This document shows, piece by piece, positions 34,674 through 46,186 of a DNA stretch of 64,000 nucleotides; the stretch's first letter is position 1, and each line of letters begins with the position of its first letter. Made by a program: the position numbers and the translations under genes. Where the stretch lies: the NCBI RefSeq assembly GCF_029867415.1, contig NC_081183.1:143111097-143175096 (forward strand), read 5' to 3'. A model generated the notes under the pieces. The model saw only the letters and a program-made list of their open reading frames with translations, did no database searches and was not told where the DNA came from. The stretch is from Vicia villosa (lineage: Eukaryota; Streptophyta; Magnoliopsida; Fabales; Fabaceae).

Positions 34674-37600
34674 TCATTCTGGGCACAAGTCCATACTGAT
34701 ATTCTTCAGAATGAACTTAAACCTATCTTCAGCAAGGGGTTTTGTAAAGATATCAGCCCATTGATGGTCTGTATCCACAAAGTTTAAAGATATAACACCC
34801 TTCTGAACATAGTCCCTTATGAAATGATGTTTAATCTCAATATGTTTAGCTTTTGAATGTAAGATAGGATTCTTTGATAAACATATAGCAGAAGTATTAT
34901 CACAGAAGATAGGAATGTTACTCTCATATATCTGATAATCTTCTAGCTGACTTCTTATCCAGAGCATTTGTGTGCTACAACCAGCAGCAGCAACATATTC
35001 TGCTTCTGTTGTTGAGAGGGCAATAGTAGCTTGTTTCTTGCTGTACCATGAGATCAGATGACTTCCAAGAAATTGACAACTTCCAGAAGTGCTCTTCCTT
35101 TCAATTCTATCTCCAGCATAGTCAGCATCACAGAATCCTACTAAGTTGTATTCTTTGGATCTTCTGTAGACTAAACCAACATTAGTAGTACCTTTCAGAT
35201 ACCTCAGAATTCTCTTAACAGCAGTTAAATGAGATTCTCTCGGATCTGATTGGAATCTCATCCTTACGTAGGACACATGTTGGATGCATAGGAGTTTTGG
35301 CTTCTTTGCTTTCAGAAAGATTAAACTTCTTCAGAAGTTATTTCACATACTTCGTTTGATGAACATAGGTTCCATCAGAAGTTTGGTTGATTTGAATCCC
35401 AAGGAAATACTTGAGTTCTCCCATCATGCTCATTTCAAATTCAGCCTGCATAGACTCAGCAAACTCCTTTCCAAGTGTAGCATTAGATGTTCCAAATATG
35501 ATATCATCCACATATATTTGACAGATTAAAATATCCTTTTTAAAGGTTTTACAAAAAAGAGTAGTGTCCACTTTTCCTCTAGTGAAACCATTTTCCAGAA
35601 GGAAAGAACTTAAACGTTCATACCAAGCTCTAGGAGCTTGCTTCAATCCGTATAATGATTTCTTTAATTTAAAAACATGATTTGGAGACTTGGAGTCTTT
35701 AAAACCAGGAGGTTCATGGACATAAACTTCTTCATCTATATAACCATTTAAGAAGGCACTCTTGACATCCATCTGATAAAGAGTGATGTTGTGTTGAGTG
35801 GCAAAAGAAATTAAAAGACGAATAGATTCTAACCTGGCCACTGGTGCAAAGGTTTCTGTGTAGTCAATTCCTTCTTGCTGACTATAGCCCTGAGAAACCA
35901 GTCTGGCTTTGTTTCTTACCACTTCTCCCTTCTCGCTTAACTTGTTTCTGAATACCCACTTAGTGCCGATGATGTTAAATCCTTTTGGTCTAGGAACCAA
36001 GTCCCATACATCATTCCTTGTAAACTGATTGAGTTCTTCTTGCATGGCAATTATCCAGTCTGGATCTTCTAGAGCTTGATCAACAGAAGTTGGCTCGATC
36101 AAAGAAACAAGACCTAATTGACAGTCTGCATTGTTCTTAAGGAATGCCCTTGTTCTGATGGGATCGTCTTTCTTTCCAAGGATCACATCTTCTGAATGAG
36201 CTGATGCAAGTCTGGGTGATCTTCTGACTGTTGGCTCTTCAGAAATCCTGAGATTCTCTAAAGAAGCAGCAACTTGATCTTCTGATCCATTGCTTCTGAG
36301 ACTGCCAGCTTCTGCAGCTTTGCTTCTTGGTTCTACAGCTTCTGATATATCAATATCTATAGCTGCAAAATTCTCAAACTGCTTTGGTTTTTCAAGACCA
36401 AGCTTATCATCAAACCTGATATTGATTGATTCTTCTACAATCAATGTTTCAGTATTGTATACTCTGTAGCCTTTAGAGCGTTCAGAATATTCAAGAAGAA
36501 AACACTTTTGTGCTTTAGAATCAAACTTACCAAGGTGATCTTTAGTATTCAGAATAAAACATACACATCCAAAAGGATGGAAATATGAAATGTTGGGCTT
36601 TCTGTTCTTCCACAATTCATAAGGAGTCTTATTTAGAATAGGTCTGATAGAGATTCTATTCTGAATGTAACATGCAGTGTTTATTGCTTCTGCCCAGAAA
36701 TGCTTAGCCATATTGGTTTCATTGATCATGGTTCTGGCCATTTCTTGTAGAGTCCTATTCTTTCGCTCTACAACTCCATTTTGTTGTGGAGTTCTAGGGC
36801 AAGAGAAATCATGGGCAATACCATTTTCTTTGAAGAACTCCTCAAAGAGTCTGTTCTCAAATTCACCACCATGATCACTTCTGACCTTAATGATCCTACA
36901 CTCCTTCTCAGATTGGATCTGAGTGCAGAATTTAAAGAACACTGAATGAGACTCATCCTTGTGTTTTAAGAACTTTATCCATGTCCAGCGGCTATAATCA
37001 TCTACGATGACTAATCCATATTTCTTCCCTCTGACAGATGCTATTTTGACTGGGCCAAACAGATCAATGTGCAAGAGTTCTAACGGCCTTGAGGAAGAAA
37101 CAACATTCTTAGACTTGAATGCAGGTTTGGAGAACTTGCCCTTCTGACATGCTTCACAAAGAGCATCTGATTTGTATTTCAGATTTGGGAGTCCTCTGAC
37201 CAGATTTAGTTTGTTAATTTGAGAAATCTTTCTCAAACTAGCATGACCTAATCTTCTGTGCCAGACCCATTGCTCTTCAGAAACAGACATAAGGCAAGTC
37301 ACCTTCTGCTTCTCAAGATCAGAAAGATCAATCTTATAAATGTTGTTCTTTCTCTTGCCTGTAAATAGGATTGAGCCATCCTTCTGACTTACAGCCTTGC
37401 AAGACTTTTGATTGAAGATTATATCATAACCATTGTCACTTAATTGACTTATGGACAATAAGTTATGTGTTAATCCTTCTACAAGAAGTACATTAGTTAT
37501 GGAAGGAGAGTTACCAAGACTTATGGTTCCACAGCCAATGATTTTGCCCTTCTGATCTCCTCCAAACTTGATTTCTCCACCTGGTTTAAGCACCAGGTCT

Positions 37601-37701
37601 TGGAATGTAGACCTTCTTCCCGTCATGTGTCGCGAGCACCCAGAGTCCAGGTACCATGACATTTTGCTTTTTGTCCTTTTTGCAGCCAAGGATATCTGCA
37701 A
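34674..37701 (-). pseudogene. element Y copia pol with a nonsense codon and a deletion
   Basis: The frame 35338-37701 (787 codons) covers protease (YLDSGCSRHMTG), the integrase HHCC and DDE-type motifs, and RT through IYVDDIIFG. It ends at TAA 35338-35340, where X has a Glu codon (VKELLKKF). Below it, the stretch matching X 24270-24380, which contains KLYRGMIGSLLYLTASRPD, is deleted and the frame changes. RNase H then follows intact at 34674-35276, with GFCDADYAGD, STTEAEYVAA, FCDNTSAICL and ADIFTKPLAE. Unlike X, integrase is uninterrupted. At the protein level it is very close to X. Confidence 0.92.
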
Positions 37702-39511
37702 CAGAAATTATCTTCTCCTTAGGTACCCACAATTTCTTGGGTCCTTTCTTGTTAGTTCTCCTCAAGTTCTGATTGAACTTGGGTTTAGCATAATATTTAA
37801 CAGGAGGAACAGCATGATATTCTTTAGGTTTGTCAGCATGATATTTCTTAGGATGTGTCACATGCTTCTTGGTGTGAACAGTGTTAAAACTCTGTGCATG
37901 TGAAGTGAGCCTAATATCATGTGCATGGCCATATTTGAACTAATCATACAATGGCTTGTATGTGATCTTCAGATCATCAATAGGTTCAAATTTATGTGAG
38001 GTATCACCCTCATAGCCAAAGCCAAACCTTATGTTTCCAGAAACACCATATATCATAGAAGCAAGATGACTTCTGCTAATACTTCTAGATAAGAACTTTC
38101 TGAAGCTCGAGTCATATTCTTTCAGAATATGATTGAGACTCGGAATGGATTTTTCTGTTTCAGAAGGAGATTCAGTATCTTTGGATAGATTTAAAACTTT
38201 TTCCTTCAGTTCAGAGTTTTCCACTTCCAGCTTCTTAGTTTCAAATTCAAACTGCTTCTTCAGCTTTTTGTATTTGATACTAAGATGAGCCTTGAGTTCC
38301 AGAAGTTCTGTTAAACTGGAAACTAACTCTTCTCTAGATAGTTCAGAAAATACCTCTTCAGAATCTGATTCTGATGTAGATTCTGATCCATCATCTTCTG
38401 TAACCATTAGCGCGAAGTTGGCTTGCTCTCCTTCAGAGTCTGATTCTGATTCTGATTCAGAATCATCCCATGTTGCCATAAGACCTTTCTTCTTATGAAA
38501 CTTCTTCTTGGGATTCTCCTTCTGAAGTTTTTGACATTCATTCTTGAAGTGTCCATGCTCATTGCACTCATAGCAGACAACCTTCTTCTTGTCAGATCTT
38601 CTGTCACCAGAAGATTCTCATCGTTCAAATCTCTTTGAACTTCTGAAGCCTCTGAACTTCCTTTGCTTGCTCTTCCAGAGTTGGTTTACCCTTCTGGAGA
38701 TCATGGACAGTTCATCTTCTTCTTCTGATTCTGATTCTTCAGAATCTTCTTCTTTAGCCTGAAAAGCGTTAGTGCATTTTTTAACATTAGATTTTAATGC
38801 AATAGACTTACCTTTCTTTTGAGGCTCGTTTGCGTCCAGCTCTATTTCATGGCTTCTCAAGGCACTGATAAGCTCTTCCAAAGAAACTTCATTCAGATTC
38901 TTTGCAATCTTGAATGCTGTTACCATTGGACCCCATCTTCTGGGTAAGCTTCTGATAATCTTCTTTACATGATCAGCCTTGGTGTAGCCTTTATCCATAA
39001 CTCTTAATCCAGCAGTTAGCGTTTGAAATCTTGAGAACATCTTCTCAATGTTTTCATCATCCTCCATCTTGAAGGCTTCATATCTCTGGATTAGAGCAAG
39101 AGCTTTAGTCTCCTTGACTTGAGCATTTCCCTCATGGGTCATTTTCAATGACTCATATATATCATAGGCCGTTTCCCTGTTAGATATCTTCTCATACTCA
39201 GCATGAGAGATAGCATTCAGCAAAACAGTTCTACATTTATGATGATTCTTGAAAAGCTTCTTCTGATCATCATCCATTTCTTGCCTTGTAAGCCTTACGT
39301 CACTAGCTTTCACTGGATGTTTGTAACCATCCATCAGAAGATCCCATAGTTCACCATCTAGACCAAGAAAGTAACTTTCCAGTTTACCTTTCCAGTATTC
39401 AAAGTTTTCACCATCAAATACTGGTAGTCTAGTATAACCATTGTTACCATTATATTGCTCAGCAGAGCCAGATGTAGATGCAGGTGGGTTTGTTGGAATT
39501 TCACCAGCCAT
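37586..39511 (-). pseudogene. element Y gag with two nonsense codons
   Basis: Collinear with the intact gag of X. The frame is open from ATG 39511 to a TGA at 38618-38620 (a Gly codon in X, in FERGESS), reopens at 38617, stops at TAG 37940-37942 (a Gln codon in X, in KPLYNQFK), and continues in the same frame to 37586 (IPRPGA). The CCHC knuckle lies near 38530-38575. The tail keeps a segment, PKEYHAVPPVKYYAKPKFNQ, that X lacks but Z has, so X has a deletion there. Confidence 0.9.
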
Positions 39512-39580
39512 CTTTTACTGAAGCGTTTTTCTCTTCCTGAATCTTTTCTAAACACGGTTAAGTGCTTGCACCTTAGAACC

Positions 39581-39596
39581 AGGCTCTGATACCAAT
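39581..39596 (-). promoter_or_regulatory. element Y primer-binding site
   Basis: Minus strand reads ATTGGTATCAGAGCCT, the initiator-tRNA-Met site, abutting LTR v. Confidence 0.9.
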
Positions 39597-40813
39597 TGAA
39601 GGATAGAAAAACACTTAGAAAGGGGGGGGGGGGGTTTGAATAAGTGTAGTCTAAAAACTTGAACGATAAAAACAAATTGCACAGTTATTTTTATCCTGGT
39701 TCGTTGTTAACTAAACTACTCCAGTCCACCCCCTTGGAGTGATTTACCTCACCTGAGGATTTAATCCACTAATCTCAACAGATTACAATGGTTTTCCACT
39801 TAGCCCGCGACTAAGTCTTCTAGAGTATCCTGATCACAACCTGATCACTCTAGGAACAATTGCTTAGACACAAGCTAAGACTTTCTAGAGTATCCTGACC
39901 ACCACGTGATCACTCTAGTTACAATTGCTTAGACACAAGCTAAGACTTCCTTGAGTATCCTGATCACACTTGATCACTCTAGTTACTTACAAATTAATGT
40001 AATCAATTCTAAGAGTATTACAATGCTTCTGAAAAGCTATAATCACAACAGTGATATTTCTCTTAAAGTTTAAGCTTAATCTCACTAATATATTACAACA
40101 GCAATGTAGCGAGCTTTGATGAAGATGAAGTTTGTGAGCTTTGATTTGAACAGCGTTTCAGCAAGTTTGTATTCACAGAATTCGTCAGAATCGGTAACCT
40201 TGCTTCTCATCAGAACTTCATATTTATAGGCACTTGAGAAGATGACCGTTGGGAGCATTTAATGCTTTGCGTATTCCGTACAGCATTGCATTTAATGTTT
40301 CACTCTTTTGTCAACTACCTCGAGCCTTGTTTACGCTGTGTCTACTGACGTTGCCTTTAATGGCTTCTAACGTTCCTTTTGTCAGTCAGCGTAGCCTGCC
40401 ATCTTGTACTTGCTTCTGATCTGATGTTTGTGTATACAACGTTTGAATATCATCAGAGTCAAACAGCTTGGTGCAGAGCATCTTCTTGTCTTCTGACCTT
40501 GAAGTGCTTCTGAGCGTGATACCATGAGAACTTCAGTGCTTCTGCTTCTGATCTCAAGTTCTTCTGATGCTTTCATAGACCCATGTTCTGATTCTGCTTG
40601 ACCATCTTCTGATGTCTTGCCAGACCATGTTCTGATGTTGCATGCTGAACCTTCTGAGTCACAGCTTCTGAGCGCTGATTTGTGCATACTCTTTATATAT
40701 TTCCTGAAAGGGAAATTGCAGTGTATTAGAGTACCACATCATCTCATCCAAAATTCATATCCTTGTTATCATCAAAACTAAGAATATTGATCAGAACAAA
40801 TCTTGTTCTAACA
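39597..40813 (-). mobile_element. element Y 5' LTR (LTR v, 1217 bp)
   Basis: Starts TGAAGGATAG with a run of twelve or more G near 39625, ends TTGTTCTAACA, and is followed by ATATC. It reads AACAAATTGCACAG, a third variant of the marker used to compare the LTRs. Confidence 0.9.
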
Positions 40814-40814
40814 A

Positions 40815-41345
40815 TATCTTCTAGATATAGTGCAGAGATAATCAAGTCAACGATTTAATTCTGACACTCATTCAAGACAGAGATTTAGTTCTGACATTTA
40901 ATTTTGGATATCTTCCAGAGATAGCTCAGAGATAATCAAGACAGAGATTTAATTCTGACACTTAATTTTGGATATCTTCCAGAGATAGTTCAGAGATAAT
41001 CAAGACAGATATTTAATTTTGACACTTAATTTTGGATATCTTCCAGAGATAGTTCAGAGATAATTAAGACAAAGATTTAATTCTGATACTTAGTTCTGGG
41101 TATTCTCCAGAGATAGTTCAGAGATAATCAAGACAGAGATTTAATTCTGACACTTAATTTTGGATATCTTCTAGAGATAGTTCAGAGATAATCAAGACAA
41201 AGATTTAATTCTGATACTTAGTTCCGGGTATTCTCCAGAGATAGTTCAGAGATAATAAAGACCAAGATTTAATTCTGATACTTAGTTCCGGATATTCTCC
41301 AGAGATAGTTCAGAAATAATCATCTTCTTAAGATTTAATTCAGTT
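40815..41345 (+). repeat. 64-bp tandem array in the Ogre distal internal region
   Basis: A unit containing TTCCAGAGATAGTTCAGAGA and TTAATTCTGACACTTA repeats about seven to eight times. The word TATCTTCC/TATTCTCC recurs at 40909, 40973, 41037, 41101, 41165, 41229 and 41293, exactly 64 bp apart. Units differ by a few substitutions. Confidence 0.95.
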
Positions 41346-41365
41346 ACTATGAACGGTGCTGACAC

Positions 41366-41680
41366 GATCATCTTTCAGCCTAACGCACGACTTTCCAGAT
41401 ATTTATCGATGCAAGTTGGATCCGGTCTAACGTACGACCTATCCTTCAGCCCAACGCACGGCTTTCCAGACATTTATCAATGCAAGTTGAATCTGGTCTA
41501 ACGTACGAACCATCTTTTAGCCTAACGAGCGACTTTCCAAACATTTATCAACGCAAGTTGGATCCGGTCTAACGTACGACCCATCTTTCAGCCTAACGCA
41601 CGACTTTCCAGACATTTATCAACGCAAATTGGATCTGGTCTAACATACGACCCATCCTTCTATCTAACGTACGACTTACT
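41366..41680 (+). repeat. 71-bp tandem array in the Ogre distal internal region
   Basis: A unit with CAGCCTAACGCACGACTTTC and GGTCTAACGTACGAC repeats at 41376, 41447, 41518 and 41589, exactly 71 bp apart, with a partial fifth unit. Each unit holds two related AACG(C/T)ACGAC words, suggesting an older internal doubling. Confidence 0.95.
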
Positions 41681-42014
41681 TTAACACTTATCAATACGGT
41701 GGATTCAGTCTAACATGCGACTCATCCTAAGTATATCCTTCAGATACACTCTAACGGACGGCATATTCTGATTCTCAAGTCTATCAAGCTGGATGGCATC
41801 TTTAAGCCAATCTCAATCAAGTCTCAATATCTTGGTGGCGTCTTTAATCCCATCCCTGACAACTTTCATCAATTTCCGGATGGCATCTATAAGCCCATCT
41901 CCAGAAAAGGTCCCTACATCAGCAAGGGCAAATTTCTTGGTATTCTAGTGTTCAATCCTCTTCCACCTTCAGATTCCGACAGGCACACATGCCAATCTAC
42001 ATCTTCAAGTGTAA
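41681..42014 (+). other. Ogre internal sequence before the 3' LTR
   Basis: Non-coding. Around 41780-41905 a GATGGCATCT(T/A)TAAGCC block occurs in three degenerate copies. It runs to the polypurine tract. Confidence 0.6.
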
Positions 42015-42034
42015 GAAGATTGAACTGGGGCAGC
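42015..42034 (+). promoter_or_regulatory. Ogre polypurine tract
   Basis: AAGATTGAACTGGGGCAGC directly precedes the 3' LTR start TGTCATACC. Its position and purine content fit the plus-strand primer. Confidence 0.7.
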
Positions 42035-45000
42035 TGTCATACCCCAAAATTTGCCCATCTCATTTCCACTTTCAAACTCAAGCCAAGGTTCAAGACTCAA
42101 AGACATACTCTCCTAAACAATGACCTCCTAAACTAGGGTTTTGATTTCTCTGGAAAAAAATAAATAAATCAAGGTCTCCAAAATTAAAGGTCTGATGATA
42201 TTTCAAATTATCTCTATGACAAGATTTAGGCTTCAATTCAAAGGATTGCTCAGCCAATTGCTCAGAAAGTCAACAGTCGACTTGTTTGACCTAAAAGTCA
42301 ACTGTGGTCAAAGTACAGTCAAAATTACTGATTTTTTGTCAACATCCTTATTTTGAAGTATAATTCATCATTTGATCAAGTATTGATCATGATTCATCAA
42401 GGAAAGTTCAAAAATTAACAAAACCTAAAGTTTCTAAATTAGGGTTTTTTGACCTAAAGTCAACTGAATTTCGACCAGCCATAACTTTCACATGGAACAT
42501 CATAAATTTTCCATCCAAATCTCAACTTGAAGGAAATTGAATTCTCTACAACTTTGTCTCTCATATGCCAAGTCTAAAAATGCTTCATTTCAGAGATATG
42601 AATCAAAAGATTATAGGTCCTTTTTGAAGTCAACCAAAATCAATTTTTTGTCAAAGCCCATATCATCAAGATAAAATCCTCAAATGGAAAAAAGCTTCGA
42701 AAGTGGATTGTATAGGACATCTTGAGGTTTCCAAAAAGTCCTAGAACTCTTCCATTTCTTAAAAATTTAGAGAGATATTCCTTGTCAAAGTTGGACAATT
42801 TTGAGAGAAAAATGTGAAACAAAAAGGCTCCAAAATGGGTTTTCTTACAAACAAGCCCAATCGTTTTTGATCCAATCATGATCTTCAAGTTATCCAAGAC
42901 TTCAAATCTTATTTCCACGAATTATTGAGTTTTATTTGATTTTATATGGATTTTATTCATTTAAAAAGTAATATAATTCATGAAAATCAAAGAAGAAATC
43001 AAATATTTGGTTAGAGATATGATATGGATCAAATTCAATCATCAATAACACCTTATAATCAATCAAATTTCGTGCAAATTGAGATTGGAAAGATTGGGAA
43101 GAAATTGAATCAAAATTGACCAAAGTTGGAAAGTTTTACAAATCATATTTCTTCAAGATTACAATCATGGATGACTAATTTCATTACCCTAATCCATCTT
43201 AGTATAAGTAGTGAGCACTCCCAGACTCAAGGACAAGGATTTGGAACGAATGCTCTGCCCCAAAAGTCCCAACAACACTTGAAAAAAACTCAAAAAAAAT
43301 CAAATTCAGATTAGGATTTGCAGGGAAATTCAAGGTGTTTCGTCGATCCCAACGCCTTCTTGGAGTTTCTCTGAAGCAATTCCAATTGTTACTAGCATTC
43401 GAGGCTTGCAGAATCGATGAGGTTCGTTCACGGTTTGGGAGTTACTTCTCAAACTCGATTTCCATGACTCATACATTTTTAATGTGATTTGATTATATAT
43501 ATGTGTTCAGAGTTGTGTTTGCAAGGTTCCTGGATAGTTTAATTAGAGTTTTAGTCCCTATGTAGGAATCCTCCATTGCCTGGGTTCAAAGCTCTAAATT
43601 GGGGCTTTTTCGAAATAGTTAAAATTGGGCAAAAAGATTAGTATCATCGTGCTCAGAACATAATTTCTAATCGATTCATAGCATTACATATGATTTTTAC
43701 TGCTTGCATCAAGTTTTGTGATTTTGCAGGTGCTATAGTGACGAATATAACCGTCACTATAGCCTGTTGCTACGAAATTCATCTGTAGGTATAGCCCAGG
43801 GTTGGTTCAACGAAGGTGATGATGCGTTGGCAAGATCTTGTTGGCCCATTTAAATGATTTTGGTTCTCGCGCGCATTCCAATTTAAAATTTTACTTTTGA
43901 AATATAGTATTTGGTGCTCACGTTATTAAACAACGAGGAATAAATGGCCTAGAGGAGGAGGCGTGTCACGAATCTTTCACGCGCAAGGACAGGGGTTCGA
44001 TCCCTATCTCTTGCATTTATTTTATGCAATTTTCCTTAGTTAACTTCTGCAGATCCAACGCTCCTTTCTTCATGCAGACTCACCATGCACTCTAGGGATC
44101 AACAATCAGATTTGTCTAGTAGTTCATCCAATGCCCTTCAGCTTGCAAGCATACCATGGACCTCCAGGACTCACCACACAGGATCAGAGCTAAGTGTTCT
44201 TTATTATTTTTTTAATTACATTATTTCTTTCATTTATTTGTTTATTTTCCTTTTCCCTTTTTTATTATAATTTCTTTTTTATTTTTTTATTTTAAACAAA
44301 TTATTTTTTTCACCTAATAATTTTATAACCACTTATTTTATTTAATCGAAGATTCGATTTTTTTTATAACATTAAAAACAACTGTTTTTAATAAAAAAAT
44401 ATTATGTGTGTTCTATGAATTAATTAAGTAACTAGGATTCATACAATAATGATGTAAAACCATGTAAATACCATATTTAATCACATATTCGATTTCTTTA
44501 ATTCCTAAACAGTTATTAAAAATATTAAATTAATTGTTTTTCCTATTTTGGTTTATATTAGGGTTTGTGTAAATAATCAATAGATTCATAAATGCACTAA
44601 CCTTTCTCTTCTTCATTCTTAATTTTTCAGGGTTTGCCAAGAATCGATGAAGGCTCAAGCCAACTGATTATTAATAATTCTTTTTTTATCTTTCCTTTTT
44701 ATTTTTGCCCACAGGTGTTTATTGTAATAGTGTAGGGAGTGCAAGCCTTGAATCAACCTAGAATAACTAATTGCAAGATAAAATAACTGAATTTAACCAC
44801 GTGATTGTGTCACACACACACCTTTAAGGTAACCTCTCTTGTTGTTATTGCCTTATTACTGTTGCCTTACGAATTATGCCTTTAAAATAGTCAAGTCCCT
44901 CGATTCCGAGGATACCTAAAGCAAATGTTGCCCTCAGTTCATTCATCATCAATTTTGTCCCTCGATGTTCCCTCGGTAAAATGATGATTTGTCCCCATTG

Positions 45001-45555
45001 CTAAGGTATCCTCGCCTGCTGCCTAAAAGATTAAATGACTATTTATATCCTCCCCTTAGACTACCTGCCCTCTTTATGGCAGGGTCAGTCTTATGGCGAA
45101 CGATAACTCCGATGACCCTTTACATCCAATAAAAGGACTTCCTACCCTCCTATGGTATGGATAGCCCTGAAAAGCTAAAAGAACGAATTTTTATAACTTA
45201 AGGGTAATTACCTCTTAATTGCTTGCTCTGGTTTAAATTCAAACTTTCCTCTTTCAAAAAACCTTAAAAAAGGCTACGCTTATTTTACAAGCTAAAGTCC
45301 TTGTTCAAATCCTTTTTCTATTCACTTCAACATTTTGAAAAAAGTGAGCTAAGCAATTAAGAGCCCATGGATAACCATGGATACAAATGGTGCTTTAAAC
45401 CTTCCCTTTGTATAACTTACCCCCCGAACTCAAAGTCTTTTAAAAGGTCTTTTCCTGTTCTTTTAGCCTTTCTATAAATTGGATAAAATAAAAGTCGGTG
45501 GCGACTCTTGCTATCTGCAACATTTTTAAAAAGTCAGTTCTCCCACCGTATTACA
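42035..45555 (+). mobile_element. Ogre 3' LTR (3521 bp)
   Basis: Uninterrupted LTR from TGTCATACCCC to CCGTATTACA, followed by the target duplication CCTTC. It includes the TATA-like motif (about 43198), the hairpin (43732-43763), the tRNA-like segment (43933-44014) and a short CA run (44811-44820). It differs from the 5' LTR by scattered substitutions and small indels, so insertion is not recent. It shows what the 5' LTR lost at the copia junction. Confidence 0.9.
43933..44014 (+). other. tRNA-like segment, 3' LTR copy
   Basis: Same segment as 14309-14390, with TGGCCTAGAGGAGG for the A box and the GGTTCGATCC B box kept. One T-stem base has changed (CCCTA), so this copy pairs slightly worse. 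Confidence 0.5.
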
Positions 45556-46007
45556 CCTTCCAACAGTGAGATCATCGTTGGTAATAGAAACTTTAGGACA
45601 ACAACCACCAAATAAATGGATGACGTTACCTGAGTTGGGCTATGTAATAGCTAATCGGTATAACGTTGTTCTCGTCTCTTTAGGTCACCCTAGTTTGATT
45701 TACTTTCCTATGAAGAGTGCACATTCACCTAATGCATCCATTTACTGCATCGGATTTGTCAATGGAAATTATTGGGTTCAGGTAATTAGTAACACAACTT
45801 TGGTACATTCAATCCCTATTTGACTTTTTCTGATAATTATCTTATGTGCAGGTAAACATGAATGAAGGATTCCCGTTGCCACCTGTCACAACTGATTGGA
45901 AGAAATATCGCACAAAAGATGCAACTTCTTGGATGGTAGGATTTCCCGGGCAGTTACAACATTGGCAACGACTTACGCCTATACAGCCAAAATATGTCAG
46001 CTTATGA
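45556..46007 (+). pseudogene. MULE transposase gene, 3' part: end of the OTU-like domain
   Basis: After the Ogre target duplication the interrupted frame resumes: VRSSLVIETLGQQPPNKWMT, then LGYVIANRYNVVLVSL, up to the exon end at 45781. A 70-bp GT-AG intron (45782-45851) keeps the frame, and the last exon runs from VNMNEGFPLPPV to TGA at 46005-46007. The order matches the second half of an OTU cysteine-protease fold that begins at 5119. Where OTU domains usually carry the catalytic His (H-F-V), this copy reads GNYWVQ, so the His appears lost. Whether the domain was ever an active deubiquitinase is unknown. Confidence 0.8.
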
Positions 46008-46186
46008 GATGTACTATTTAGTTTGATTTTATGATATTGGATTTTAATATGTTGATGAATGGATTATAAATAGTAAATCTCAAACTATAAGTCTCATAAT
46101 AATACATAAGTCTATAAGTCTCATAATAATACATAAGTCTCAAACTAAAACATAAATATCAACATAAACTGTGACATCAATCAGAC
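46008..46186. other. MULE intergenic region between convergent genes
   Basis: AT-rich sequence separating the 3' ends of the transposase and PMD genes. It holds repeats of ATAAGTCTCA(A/T)AA(T/C) with AATAATACATAAGTC (46075-46150). No gene; it presumably holds the two polyadenylation regions. Confidence 0.6.

Larger units (their letters stand above)
30679..40813 (-). mobile_element. SIRE-type copia element Y (full length, decayed)
   Basis: Ten kilobases with both LTRs (30679-31843 and 39597-40813), primer-binding site and polypurine tract. Flanks are TTATC (30674-30678) and ATATC (40814-40818), a target duplication with one mismatch. Read on the minus strand it has gag, pol, ORF3 and 3' region. 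Every ORF carries at least one stop or deletion, so it is defective. Confidence 0.92.

Noticed and set aside
34674..35276. Separate RNase H gene
   Set aside because: It is the end of element Y pol, split off by a nonsense codon and a deletion; the apparent start codon is accidental.
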